Below, one piece after another: positions 1 to 14,300 of a stretch of 64,000 bases of DNA. Both the position numbers and the translations under genes were made by a program. Origin of the DNA: Antedon bifida (lineage: Eukaryota > Echinodermata > Crinoidea > Comatulida > Antedonidae); the NCBI GenBank assembly GCA_963402885.1, contig OY727095.1:15505001-15569000 (forward strand). Direction: 5' to 3'. The notes below the pieces were generated by a model. That model saw only the letters and a program-made list of their open reading frames with translations. It searched no databases and was not told where the DNA came from. How positions within the stretch are numbered: the first letter of the stretch is position 1; every line of letters starts with the position of its first letter.

Positions 1-620
1 TTATTTTTTATATAGAGGGCGCAATCACCATTTTTGTCTGCGTAACATTTATCATCGCTGTGTAATAATATCGAAGAACTTTATTACTCTCTGGATTGGT
101 GAAATGGATATATTATTATTCCTCTAATTTACAATGAATTTTTAACAATAGCTAAGCACGTACATTTTGATATAATGATCTCTTCGATGTTAAAATCTCA
201 ACCTTCAAAAAACACTATCCTTACAAATAAACAAATATGTTTTTCATTCGTTAGTATTTATTAAAAAATATGAAAAACATGAAAACATAGCAACATACTG
301 AATTGAGCTTTAATTTACAAAATTGAATTAAAAGTGAAAACAAATCAAAATATAAAACATTTCATTTAATAAAATTCATTCATGTTCAAAATTTAAAAAT
401 GTATTTAGTACTGTACAGAAAAATGTAACAGTATAAACAATTCATTAGATTTAAGCATTGAGGCAAACTAAACAGTCTAATTTTCTTTTTATAAAATCAA
501 TAATAGAATTTGGAACGGTAAAAAAACTGAAATTTGTGAAAGACTTTATTTTACAAAAATCCTGAAATCAATGTTGTTGTTTCATTTGACAAGCAAGGCT
601 GAATTCCTTGAAGGGAAATA
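1..620. repeat. Left edge of tandem segmental duplication, copy 1
   Basis: Matches 34095-34370 almost base for base, then 34965-35115 and 37690-37880, with the second copy interrupted by insertions and minisatellites. It lies 3' of gene A as the second copy lies 3' of gene B. Confidence 0.75.
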
Positions 621-819
621 ATTTTTTTTTTTATAAAAGAGGGAATCAAGAGTGGAATGTGACTTTGACCTTTGGATTATTTTTCAAAACAGAAGAAACA
701 TTTAAAACAAAATTGTATCTCTTAATTGGAGAGAATGTAATAAATGATAAAGGCTTGTTTGATAATTTTTTTTCATGCAAATATACTATTGATAGTTTAT
801 GTCCAAAATGTAAGAAAAT

Positions 820-925
820 AAATAGTCATATAATATTTAAGTTGAGATATTTTGTTCCTCAAGACATCCTAATTATAATCTACAACTCATTTATTAATCC
901 ATTATTTGTTTATGGTCTGGGGTAG
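820..925 (+). mobile_element. LINE reverse-transcriptase C-terminal fragment
   Basis: Reads LRYFVPQDILIIIYNSFINP then LFVYGLG, the segment after the catalytic region in CR1/L2/jockey-type LINEs (lrh-v-p, l-x-x-iYnslI-P-x-l-x-YG). It stops where the W of VWG should follow. Confidence 0.55.
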
Positions 926-1125
926 CACATATTCTTCTTACTTAAATCAATTCTTATTTAAAAATAATTTTCTTGTAATCTCAACCTAGATACTCTAATA
1001 TAAACGCACAACAAAATATAAAACCGGTTAAAATGGTCTTATCTCTAAATATAGCAATATGTAATGCCTGCAACAGGAACATTAGCAATGTTTTATACCC
1101 ACATGCTTGTAGGCCTACTGTTATT

Positions 1126-1507
1126 TAGTACACTGAAATCTTATAATAAATCTTTGTAGGCCTACTGTTATTTTTTGTAATATTCCAGTATTGTTATTTT
1201 GTTTTGTTGTCTTTTTTTTGTTACTAACATTCATGTACCGTTTAGTACACTGAAATCTTATAATAAATCTTTGTAGGCCTACTGTTATTTTTTGTAATAT
1301 TCCAGTATTGTTATTTTGTTTTGTCATCTTTTTTTTGTTACTAACATTCATGTACCATTTAGTACACTGAAATCTTATAAAAAATCTTTGTAGGCCTACT
1401 GTTATTTTTTGTAATATTCCAGTATTGTTATTTTGTTTTGCTGTCTTTCTTTTGTTACTAACATTCATGTACCATTTAGTACACTGAAATCTAATAATAA
1501 ATCTTTC
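1126..1507. repeat. 117-bp tandem repeat, about 3.3 copies
   Basis: Unit edges (TAGTACACTGAAATC) recur at 1126, 1243, 1360 and 1477. The period is divisible by 3, so it yields a misleading 152-aa minus-strand open frame. Confidence 0.9.
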
Positions 1508-1515
1508 AACAGTAG

Positions 1516-1985
1516 AACCCCTCCTCTTTACTACTGGAGTAAACCCCTTCTTTAGGACACCCCTATTCAGGGGACACACCCCTCCTCTTTACTACTGGAG
1601 TAAACCTCTTCTTTCGGACACCCCTATTCAGGGGACACACCCCTATTCAGGGGACACACCTCTCCTCTTTACTACTGGAGTAAACCCCTTCTTTAGGACA
1701 CCCCTATTCAGGGGACACACCCCTCCTCTTTACTACTGGAGTAAACCCCTTCTTTAGGACACCCCTATTCAGGGGACACACCCCTCCTCTTTACTACTGG
1801 AGTAAACCCCTTCTTTAGGACACCCCTATTCAGGGGACACACCCCTCTTCTTTACTACTGGAGTAAACCCCTTCTTTAGGACACCCCTATTCAGGGGACA
1901 CACCCCTATTAAGGGGACACACCCCTCCTCTTTACTACTGGAGTAAACCCCTTCTTTAGGACACCCTATTCAGGGGACACTTTCT
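1516..1985. repeat. 61-bp tandem repeat with 19-20-bp subrepeat
   Basis: TTTACTACTGGAGTAAAC recurs every ~61 bp, with occasional extra ~19-bp units of CCCCTATTCAGGGGACACA. The subunit contains the inverted motif CCCCTATTCAGGGG. Confidence 0.9.
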
Positions 1986-2346
1986 CATAAAACGAGGGGA
2001 AATATATGTTTTAACACTACAGCCAACTCCTAATCAAGGGACAACCCCATTAAATCGACAGGGACACGTTTGAGAGTGCCAAATGGTTGATTTAATCCTA
2101 TTATAAGGGGACAGCAATTTTTTTTTTGGAAAGAAAACACCACAGACAATAACTAGGCTAGCGTGTTTTAATTCTGCGATACCAAGGTATCTACGCTTTT
2201 GTACATTGAGGTATGACACGCTAACATTACATTGCAACCAAATCACTACTCAATTGGCAGATAAAAGAGTTAACAGGTAGATTGTACTGGTACCAGTTTT
2301 TAACACTTAACACCGTCTAACATTTGTATGAATAGAATGTCCATGT

Positions 2347-2393
2347 TTATTGCATCATTGGGCTAAGTCTGTGACTTAAGTCTTCATCATCCT
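2347..2393 (-). CDS. Gene A terminal exon
   Basis: 47-nt coding end, entry phase 1, matching the exit of the 4213-4722 exon. It encodes an acidic tail EDDEDLSHRLSPMMQ and stop. AATAAA overlaps the stop codon, which would make a very short 3' UTR, so a different polyadenylation site downstream is possible. Confidence 0.5.
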
Positions 2394-5300
2394 CTGAGAG
2401 ATCTATACGAATGAAAAACAGTATCAGTAAATTTAGTATAACAGTTATCATGATTATTGTAGAAATTGTAATTGTTGTTTTAAGATTATGAATAATAAAT
2501 ATAAATTCATAAAACACCACAATATTTTCCAATGTAATAAATTCAGTAGATTAGCATCATAATCATTGTTGAAATCATAATCATTATTTGAATATGATCA
2601 CAGTATAATTCATGAAATGACACAAAATCATTTCCAATTTCAGGAAATAAATTCAGTAGATAGCATTCTTATCATAATTACGGTACTGTTTTAAGGATTT
2701 TGAATAAAAATTTATGAAACACCACAAAATTCTTTCCAATTTCAAGTAATAATTCAGCATTGTTATAATTATTGTTTAATAATCATAATCATTGTTTGAA
2801 TATGATTATAATATAATTATAATTCAATAATTTTCAATATCTATGATCACAAAAATTTATAAAAACACCACAAAATTCTTTCCAATTTTATGTAATAAAT
2901 TCAGTAGATAGCATTTTTTCATAATTACTGTTTTAAGATTATGAATAAAAATTCAGCATTGTTATAATTATTGCTTAATAATCATAATCATTGTTTGAAT
3001 ATGATTATAATGTAATAATTATAATTCAATGATTTTCTATATCTATAAGCAGCTTTTAGAAATAACTACAGTACAACACAACTACTCACTCTAATTATCT
3101 TATTCCTATATTAATAATCTACATAATAGATTCTTTGTGTTTTAAATCATAAATTTCATAGTAATCCTCATTACTTCTTGGTCATTATCATCTTGTCAAT
3201 AATCATACTAAAATCATGTAATTTTTATGTTTATCTCCCAATCTTGCATAATATTTATGAATAATTTACCTTCACTTGGTTCACATTGGTGACTTGATGA
3301 TACCATCTCATTTCTTCTCACTATCGCCTATAAATAATCATTTAATGTAAATAATCAACTTTAATGAATAAAATTAAACTATTTCATTTCATTTATTCAT
3401 CCAAAGAGAAAATAAAAAATATCATTAAAAATATAGAATAAAATACATTAAAAGATGAAAAGGTCCATCAACAAAAAGCTAAAAGCTTGTACGTGGTTGA
3501 TGACTTAAAAAACCAGATATTTAATATTAAATTGTAATCAGATTACAATTACTTAAACTGTTTAAAAATGAAAGATTCAATAACTAGAGGGTACTCCGAG
3601 AGTACAAACCTCCGCCTACTGTAAAATTCCCCTACATAAAATGTCCCCGGAAAATATATATATATTTTTTACATTTTTGTTTATTAGTTCTAAGTGTAAA
3701 TAGGCTAACTGCACACTAAAAAGTTGTGGATGAGAGTTTGGTGTAATGGTTATGTATCCAGCCTCTCACAGTTGAGATCGCTGGTTCAAGTCCCACTGAG
3801 GTTTTTTTTTTTTTTATTATTATTAGTATTATTTTTTTTTTTTTTATTTTTTTTTTTGTGGACCTTGATCTTTGACCCTGAACCTTCAAAATTTAACCAC
3901 AATTATATGATGAGTCATTGATCATTGTGGCTAAGTTTGGTGAGAATCGGATAAAAACTGTGGTCTCTAGGCAGTAAAATAGTTTTTTGTTAGTTGTGAC
4001 CTTGACCTATGACCTTTTCCCCTCAAATTCGAACTCGTCCAAGCTTTTGGGGCATAGATCATTGTGGCCAAATTTGGTGAGAATCGGATAAAAACTGTGG
4101 CCTCTAGGCTGTTCACAGACACACACACAAACATACAGGGGTGAAAACATAACCTCCTTGGCGGAGGTAATAATACAAATAACTTAATATAATATAAAGT
4201 AGAAATGCATACCAAGTAGAATGTTACTTGCTATTGTGCCGAGACGATCTGCAAACCGATTTATTTTGTCTGGATCATCTGCTAATTTTTGCTCGATCTC
4301 CAGATAGAGAACTGCATCCCATATATTGGAGAAGCTATATCTTCTTAACTCGTAGAAAGAAATAACATTACGTAATGCATTTGGGTGAACTTGTTTCAGG
4401 GCTTTAAACAGTTGCTTTCTGTAAGACGACAACTTGGTTTTACCAGTATGTTTATTCTGAATGTTGTTGTCTCTCATATACTTTGATACAAGATCTTTGG
4501 CATATTTGATATCTGATAACTTTGTAATCTCCAACAGCAAATTAACATTGGTTGATAAGATTAAACCTTTAGCTTCAAGTACATTAAGTAAGTCATGTCC
4601 ATTGAAATCTTGATTTGTAATTTCGCCGACATCCAACTTATCAAATAGTAGGAACCTTAGCCAATGATATCTTTCGCCATCAAAGCAACCACTGAGACCA
4701 GCTTTTAGGTCTCGGAAATTGTCTGCAAATAAAATGACAGGACATTCATTTGACATTTGATCATTATTGTACCCACTCCAAAATCAAAATAAATTTTTAC
4801 TTAATCATCAGTATAGAATACAGTGGCGTATCCAGTGGGGGGGGGGGGGGGGGGCAGGCCCCCCTGATTTCGTGTCCGTTGGCAGATCATCGCGTCCGTC
4901 GGCAAACAAAGGTGCCGGGGAAAAAAAATAAACTACTGTATTATTCTGACAATAATTGAACTGTAAACATAATTCTTTTGAGTGTTTGTTTATTTACATA
5001 TCATATCATTGATCGCTTCAGATCAACTATTTTTTATTTTCATTACATCTAACGAAACACGTAGAAAATGTGGTCAAAATATCGTACTACCTAGCACGTA
5101 CGTACGGCCGTACGCGGTAGATTGTTTACTCAAAAGTCTTTAACCTTACCCTATTTTCAACCTTGTTTTTGCAGTTGAGCCTCTCATGACCTGGGATTTG
5201 TATGTCTTCCTACGCTAAGATTATATAGTTCCACATGCCATGTGCTTTTTTGTCTAAGATATATTTATTATAAGTGCCAAAAACCCGTTTTTTTCTCGAT

Positions 5301-8300
5301 ATGAGGCCTTTATTATTCAAAATTTTTAAAGAAAAAGCACACATACCATAAAAAATATCCATGTATTTCATTTTTGGAACAGAATTTTCCGTGAGGCTCA
5401 ACTACAAAACCACCATTTTGTGATATGATGTCATCGTAAGCCAATCAAAGCTGAGCTTTCTCGTGATTGGCATTGCTCACGGTTGGATGATTTTGGATTC
5501 TGGCTGATTTGATTGGTGGATGCGAATCACCCGCAGCGGAATGTTTTCTCTCGCGCGTGTACCATGAATCTCTCTGATTGTTACTACACAAAGTTAGAGC
5601 AATGAATTTGCCCGAATTCCGTTAAGTAAACAACTTTATATATTTTATAAGCATTTAATAACATGTTTTATTGATATTTCCAATGGTGATATATAAAATA
5701 AATTACTAAAAAACATAATTATATGTAATTATTTTAACCAAAAATGGCATAGTTAATAGAATTGTCGACTGAGGCCGTAAATTGTTTTACTTCTTTCGTG
5801 GCTAAAAACGATCATTTTCGGCGATGTTTTAGACCCTATATTTCGAAAACTACAAGTCAGATTTTCCTAATTCTTTCTTTATTGTAATATGAATACAACA
5901 TACTAACAGATAATGTTGGTTTGGTTTTAATTTTGCATCGTTATCCCATATAAGACAATATGACTATGCAATCCTAGAACATGTATTGATCAAGTGTATG
6001 TGCAGATAATGACACCAATTTTGTTGGCAAATTGGCAATTCCCGCCCACTTCAAAATCCTGGATACGCCACTGATAGAATATCAACAAAATGTAAAACAG
6101 TAATTGAGGTCAATAATAAATTTGTTTTATTTTCACTCTCCACTCTACTATTTCAAAATAAAAATATTGTGGAATCATGTCAGGTTCGGGTCAAGTTCAA
6201 TACAAATATGAAACTACTGTCAACTTTGGAATACTTGATATTGTAAATTCTGAAAAATTTGACAGTCACATGTGTGTCATTCTAGACTTGGCTATATGTG
6301 GCAAGTTTTGGTTTATTAAACAATTAAAATTAAGGACTTAGGCCACGGGCGGGTGGAGGCTTGTTTTTGGTTTTGCTTTTCCCAATGTATTCCCCACAAA
6401 GACATTGCATTACTGTCAAACTATTTCTCAAATATGTTTTTGGTAATGCTAGTTTATTTAGTTCAGGTCCGAATTGAATTAATTTATTTAAATTGCATGC
6501 GGCTGTGATGATAAATGGACATCTGTACTGTGTGTCCCTCGCAGACTAGGCCTTGCTGTCCTACTCTATTAACTAGTATTACTGAATGGGTACCCCTATT
6601 ACTAGCTACAGACTAGCCTAGCCTGATCGTCTGTTGCATGACTTCAATCTTCTTTGCCATCTAGGTGAATGATGACCATAAACAATTATACATTTGGTGT
6701 AAGTACAGTACTATCGTCTTTTGATGCAATCATATATGGAAAGCTGTCGTCGCCAAAAACTCTAACATATAAAAATAACCACAAACATAACATACTTTCA
6801 CAAACATTTTTTTTGGGTTTGCGCGAATCACTTTCAAGTCTAGTTGTATTTTTATCGTAATAATCCACCTTATATTCTTTGTGTTTGTTTATAGATTTTA
6901 TAGAGTATATCATCATCATCATCACCAACTTAAATTTCAATTTCAAATTATAATCATCTTGTTCATCATCGTTATTATCGCAATATCACTATCTCTATCT
7001 ACTAGTATCTTACCTTCACTTTGTTGGTGTTGGTGACTCTGTGATGTTCCTTCTCTTTCATCCTCATCACTACTGCCTAAAAATGATAAAAATGAGAAGT
7101 ATATGTTTAAAGTATGTTAGGATCTGTTTATATACATGGCACTTTTACACTGGATGATCGAGATTTGATCATTAAGAAAGTAGTGCATTACTAAAGCTCT
7201 GTTTACACTATCAAACTTGTGTGATGTGCCCAAATATAAGTGATATGCCCAAATATGGTAGTGATATGACATCATCATGTCCATATGTGGGCACATCACA
7301 TTAACATTAGTGACACATAGGTCTAATATAACATACCTTGATTTGAACTTGTCCCCACATCATCTGTAACAAATAAAATATACAATAATGAATTCAATGG
7401 ATGCTATACAAATCCTATATTGCCAGCACGACAGCACATTATCGCATGTTCAATTGTTATAATAAAAGCAGCAATGTATTTTATAAACTATTGAAGTGTT
7501 TTAGATCATCATCACATTCTGTTATTTCCTTCATCATTTTATTTTTTATTCGATCAAAACCAACAGTGATGAAAACCGCCACTAACATAAATTTGCTACT
7601 TAAAATTGTCTATACCAATTTCATTTATGGAGAGGAATCACGTTGGCCTTCATCCAGTCATTGGGAATGGTACCAGTTGAGAGGGATAACTTAAATGAGG
7701 CCTACCGCAGCAATCACCACTTTGTTTGCCGACCAAATCACTGCCTAGCCTAGCAAATCGTACAATGCCTAGAGCGATCGGTAATACTCTGCCATACGAT
7801 TTACACGCAGTGGTGTTATGCTTTTTTGCTGGGCACTTTTTGCACTCCAGTGCATGATAGTGAAAAAATAAGAGCGCACACGTAACTCATTTCAGCGCAT
7901 CTGATTGGCTACTGTACATCCTTGAACCCATGTTATAATACTAGTTAATTATCATTGAGTCCATAAAAGTAAAACATAGGTACAATTTAAATTTTAAAAA
8001 TCTGATACTGTATATAATATTTCAATCACCTTGGTCTATTTTTCTTCCTGTTTGCCCAATTTCATCTGCAAATAAAATGAAAAATATTACACTAGTTGAA
8101 CCTTCTGTAAGTGGACATCCTTGGGTCCAGAAAAGTATCTGCTTATAAAAGTGCCTACTTATGACAGATTCAGCTGGTAGTATCTATTGAGTGTTTGCTA
8201 AGGGAGGGGAGGAGCACTGCATACGATGTTTAACTACAATCACTTGAGACACAAAGATAAAATTGCTATGCGAGTAATCTACAACAAGCGACAGCTCATC

Positions 8301-11300
8301 TGAGCTTATCTAATCCTTCACTTGTCATTGGTCAAATTACTATTGTTGTGCCTACGTTCTTGTGTTGCATCCTAGAGATCCAAACACTCGCAATTGAGGG
8401 CAGCACAGCAGTAATATTAAGGCAAATACTTTATTATAATTAAATATCATTGAGTCCATAAAAGTCTATTTTGCAAAATTATCTAATTATTTCAATCAAT
8501 TACCTTGATCTGAATTTCTTCTTTTTCTTTCTGTTTCATCTGCAAATAAAATAAAAATATTAGTTGAACCTCCTGTAAGTGGACACCATTGGGTTAAAGT
8601 AAAGTATCTCATGGATGCACACAAAGATGCAATGCACAGCTCATCTGAGCTTATTCACTTGTCATTGGTCAAATTACTTGTTGTGCCTACATTCTTGTGT
8701 TGTATCCCAATGAGATTCAAACTTAATAGCCAACATATTAAACTCTATATACTCTAATATAAAAATAAATAGGTTTACAATATTGAACCTCCAACATTAA
8801 CATTTTTAAATTTTAACTATCTTGACATTAACAAATAAATTGTTAATATTTGTTGTAATGAATGAAGATATCACAGCTAATAGCAGCATGTTGTAACAAT
8901 GTATAGATTATCAATAATGATTCTGACAGTACTACTACTGGTAAGAGGAATGAAGATATCATAGATAATAGCAGCATGTTGTAACAATGTATAGATTATC
9001 AATAATGATTCTGATAGTACTACTACTGGTAAGAGGAATGAAGATATCACAGCTAATAGCAGCATGTTGTAACAATGTATAGATTATCAACAATGATTAT
9101 GTTGTACTACTACTGGAAGAGTATTATCAAATATTTCTATTTTCAAATAAGGTACAATATCCTCTTTCTCTATTCTATAATTATTTAAACATGTCACTTT
9201 TTTTGCAGAAATAGGTCACAAATTGTTTATAGAACATAAATAGCCTTTTGTTTTTCAGTTTCCTGTGCTGTAGGGATGAGTGGGAGTCCTTCATGAAGAA
9301 AGTAGTGTATTAATGAAAATGTACTTAATAAAAATAAATAAATTTAATGACTCTTACATCCAAACAGCTGCTGGTAACATGTGACATCCATCGTAACACA
9401 CTTGCCAGTTTCGGTGCACATCAACTTTTCGCATTTGAAATCTTCAAGAATTTGAAAATGCTTCTTGTCTAATTGATCACTACACTGACAAGGAATGCAT
9501 CTCTTGAATGGAATCCCCCTTCTACCACCATCTTTAGATTGTTCAAATGACTTCTCAACTGTTGACAAAACCTAAAGATATAAATTTAATTTTGATCAAT
9601 TTAAGACATATCATATCAACAAATATGAAAGCATCAATGATGCAGTAGCTCACAATGTAAGACATTTTATACAATGTGAGGCAGGCAATGTTTTCAGATT
9701 TATGGTGTAAATCTGAAAACTTTATTGGGATTATATTTTTTTCAATTCAATTAAAAAAAGAAAAGAAAACATAGATGTAATTTTTTATAAATTAAAAGTT
9801 ATCCAGTAAATGAAATTCAAATGATTTTACATTTTTCCTAGTAGAATTTGATATCCTTTGGTACCACTCACTATACATTGTGAAACTTTTAAGGAAAATG
9901 CTACCTATATATCTACAGAGACACAGTTGGAGAATTTGCTACAGATTTTTAACATATTCACTGATCTAAAAGCATAGTTTAAAGAAACATGTGTAAATTT
10001 CTCCTTAATTGTTCTATGTGTATTTTCATAAAGTACGTCCAAACATATATATAATATAACTGGTAACATAACATACCAATTTGCATGCTTCAGCTGAAGG
10101 TTCCTCTTTACTCGTTTCGTCAAAAGAATCTGTTCTTTTAATAGCCATCTAGAAAGTAAAAATAGATGTGATGTTTTGCTATCAGAATTTAGATACATTT
10201 AAAGTAAATTCTGGGAAAGACAACAATATTTAACTTTCATAATTTAGTGATATTTATTGAACATTCATTATAGAGATTATTTATTACCTTTAACAAGAAC
10301 TTTCGCTCATCATTCTTAGTAATAAATTTGTCAAGAGACAAAATCACATGATGATATTCGTTGAGGTAAAGTTCTGCATAATTACATGCGAGTATTGGGT
10401 CAACTCCTTCCTTTTGAAATTTGTTAAGGAATTCAATAATTAAATACGGAAACAACACGTCTGGCAGATATCCCTCAAAGTCGTAATAGATAGGCCTGCT
10501 GATAGATTGTGAATCATCAGGTAATTGTCTCACTTGTCTTGTCTTGATAGCAAGTCGCAGTGGCACAAAAAAGGATCGTTTTCCAACTGATTTCTGAAAT
10601 TGTTAATTTGCAACAATGCCATTTAAATTATTTTAAGCAATCTAAAGATACTCTGTCATGTAGACATTTTCATTAGAAAGTTTATTTAAACTTTGAACAT
10701 TAAAAATCCAAACTATTAAAATAATACTTTTTATCCCAAATCTTACATGCATAAAATGAAAGATTAAAGAAACAAAACCTACTGTAGATGTACTTGCCAT
10801 ATCTTGGCTGCTGGTTGTCGTCCTCTCACAAATGAAACCTAATTGAATCATCAGTGCTACAAGGAACTCAAAATTCTCTCCGTTGTCAACTTTACTATCT
10901 TTCCATAATTTTCGCAACAAGTCTTCTTCCAGTATTCCTTTGTCAAGTTTATCAAAAGATCTTCTAAATTTAGCGGGCTAAAAAAAACACCAACTATCAA
11001 CCATGTATCGTATTTTGTGTTTATAACAGTTGTGAGGATGACGGAAATAGATACAGTAAGCATTTAGAATATAGATGAACCATGTGTCGGTATAATACAG
11101 TATTGTGGTTTAACCCTTTCACTGTGCGTAACATTGAAAGACAGGTGATTTTTAATAAATTGCAAAAACCTACTAAATGATATAATTTTGTAAATATTTT
11201 TGTGGTGGGTAAAAGGTTGGTTGGTTTGGAGTAAGAAAATGGTACGATATGATATTAAAAAATATAGAGGTTGCATGTAGTGCAGGAAAATGGTTTTAAA

Positions 11301-14300
11301 ACATTGCAAATATAATTAATTTTATCAAAAATATAGTGTACCCGGTAATGATGGTTATATGCAGTTCAACGACATGTTTATACCCGGTAATACACGCAGT
11401 GAAAGGGTTAAACTGGAAAATTCTCCAAGCGAATTTGCTGCTGTGCTATTCACTTTTATAGTGCTTCAATTATGATAGATTGAAAGCAGAATATTAAAAG
11501 TGAAATAATTAAAACTTATAAAAAAATTACAGTAAATTACAAATGATGCCAAACAGTATACTTTTTATTTTATCTATAGAAAATGTTGAGCATCTCTATC
11601 AAATAATATCAACGACAAATTCTTTGCTAAGGAATAATAAATTACACAGAACAGTAATTATACTACTGTAACACGTTTTTACAATGCAAGACATTACATG
11701 AGTCTACTTACGGGATGTTTTGGGGGAACCACAGTTACAAATTTGGTGACAATTTCAACCAGCCTCATCGGATCTAGCATGATTTTATCCCTTAATAATT
11801 TGTTGTCAGGCATGTAAACAATTTCACCAAGATCGTACAAGTTAAGCAGGACTGATTTGTTTTTTTCTTCAACAATACCATTCTTACTTGTCAGAATTTT
11901 GATCTAAAAGAAATAATAATTAATATTATTCAGAATTAAATAAAAAAATATGAAATCATATTCAGTTTTTGTAACATTTGGGTATTACATGAAAAAATAG
12001 TTTTACATATTGAATTTCAATGGCTAATTACCTTATTATTTTCAAACACACAATTTATAAATAAAATAATGGCAGCAAATATAAATGATGAAAATATGAT
12101 TTTGGATATTGTAATCTAATTGGCTATGGATATTTTTTAATTAAAGGGTACTTATATTTGGAAACGTTAATTTTTTTTTTTAGATATTTGATAGATACTT
12201 GCGACTTAATATTTCCAAAAATGTTCTTTTCTGAAAAAAAGAACAAAAACAAAACAAGTAACATTTACCTCTTCTAAAGGACACAATAAAAAAGAGGGCT
12301 GTTTTTTTCCTCTCAGATGTTGTAGATCACATCGAAAACGCATCCACTTTAAAGGAACAGGCTTTTCTAAAGCTTCCATAAGTGTATCAATAACTTGTTT
12401 GAGATCACTAAAGCTCTTATCTGTAGTTGGTTGACTGTTTTCAATGGCAAAATATTTGTGGTAGACATGATTTCCATATGGTTTTGTTTTAAGCACATCT
12501 TGAATAATTTTAAACGCCTTTTCTGCCTGTTTATAAATAATTTTAATAACAGATTACACCTATATCATAATAAGAATTTTGTAATTTATTTTAAGTAATA
12601 CATAATAATATAGAAACAAAAGAAGTATTAACCTCATCATTTTGTTGTTCTTCAGTCTCACCAAGCTTACCCTTATGTGTACCCACAATAAGGATAGTTG
12701 GTTTGTCAACTTCATTCTCTTCATCTTCTTCCACAATACGACTATGAGAATAAACTGGCAGGATGTAAGATAATATAAACTGGAGATTGGTCCAATGATG
12801 TTGAAATTTCCTCTGAAAAAGAATTACAGGACAATTAACCACAGTTAAACTTGAAATGCTTAGTTTTTAAAAACTGTTCTTATAAATTAGAAGAATTGTT
12901 CAATCACAATACCTTACTGCTGCCATTCTCTAGAAATACTTACTCCAGTTGAATCAATGAAAGTAGCAAGATCATCCAAGGGTTTACTGAGATCAAACAC
13001 AACAATATATAGTGCTTGAAGTGTCATGAACATCTGCAAAAATATTTAAATATTGACTGATTAATATTTTTTAAGGCCTTCTGACAACATATGCACAAAT
13101 ATTATTTTAAATTGTATGCGGACCTTAATATATAATAAAGACTTTCATATACAAATTCTTTGATAATAATGCGGCGAAAAGTTTTAATATTAACATTAGG
13201 CATGGATAATACACAAATAATGAATATTTCATGAAAAACAAAATTCATTATATAAGTGAAAGATGAAATCTTTTATCACATGAAATTATTTTCCCATACA
13301 TTGCACTTATAAACATTCATTATTTGTATATTATAACACCCCAAAGAAGATTCTTTTTATTTGATTGGAAGATTATGGGTCACATAAATAAATGTTCTAT
13401 TACTCTCCTAATGATGTCATCAAGAGTGCAATGTCATTATATGTGTGTGAGTACTGCAATTTTGTTTTGCGCATATTTTACACAGTAAACAACCACACAC
13501 TCTTCAAGAGGCTGTTGTTGACTGATCACATTTCATTAACCTGTAATGTGTGCTGTATGTTGCTAATTGTTTTACTTCCTCTCTAAAATTAGAGTTTTGC
13601 CTTTTCAATGGCCTAGCCTCTTGTTAAAAGTAGGTGTATTATACATAAACATCAACAAGAGGCTAGGCCAAGACCTAAACTATTCGAGAAGGCAGCAATG
13701 GACGTGGAGTAGAACAATTATAGACGTGACAATAAGGATTGATATTTTAACACGCAGTCTATTCTTGCATCCCATTATTTCGGTTGCTCACTGTGTAACA
13801 TAAGAATATGCAATCTGACGTTTAATAGTATATGTCTATTGAATATCATGTGACCCACAATCCTCCATTGAAATGACAATCTATATAATAAATATATATA
13901 TTACTATGCAGTACCATGGAAAGAGGTTTGTGACTACATAATGGGAAAAAGGCAAACTATACCTTGGCCATACAATCATTTTAGTCTATACAGAAACCTA
14001 CTTACCCGATGTAGACCATGGTAAATTAACTGTCCTCCATGGTCCCAGATGTTGAATGTTTCTTCCAAAGTCTCCTCCTTATTTTCCTCAAGTTTCTTGA
14101 TTACATCCTTATCTAATTGTTGATCAGTATCAAATGGAACAGCTTGAGTAGCTGTATCAGTATCTGTAGCGAAAACAAGTGTTTTGGTCATTCCACAAAC
14201 GGCGTAACAAGCATCATTATTTTAAAATTTTAAGTCATCGTAGTATTCAGTCAGTTAAAACGTTACTATGAGTATAGTTCATTCTTCACCATCATAATGA

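Noticed and set aside
1121..1579. 152-aa minus-strand repeat frame
   Set aside because: Translation of the 117-bp minisatellite, whose period is a multiple of three.
3726..3801. Functional tRNA gene
   Set aside because: Followed directly by poly-T and a SINE body, with imperfect pairing, so it is a SINE head. The same reasoning applies to 27927 and 48198.
12395..12598. Plus-strand frame, and its equivalent at 56895-57320
   Set aside because: Antisense shadow of the Roc-COR junction exon. Conservation is explained by the minus-strand protein.
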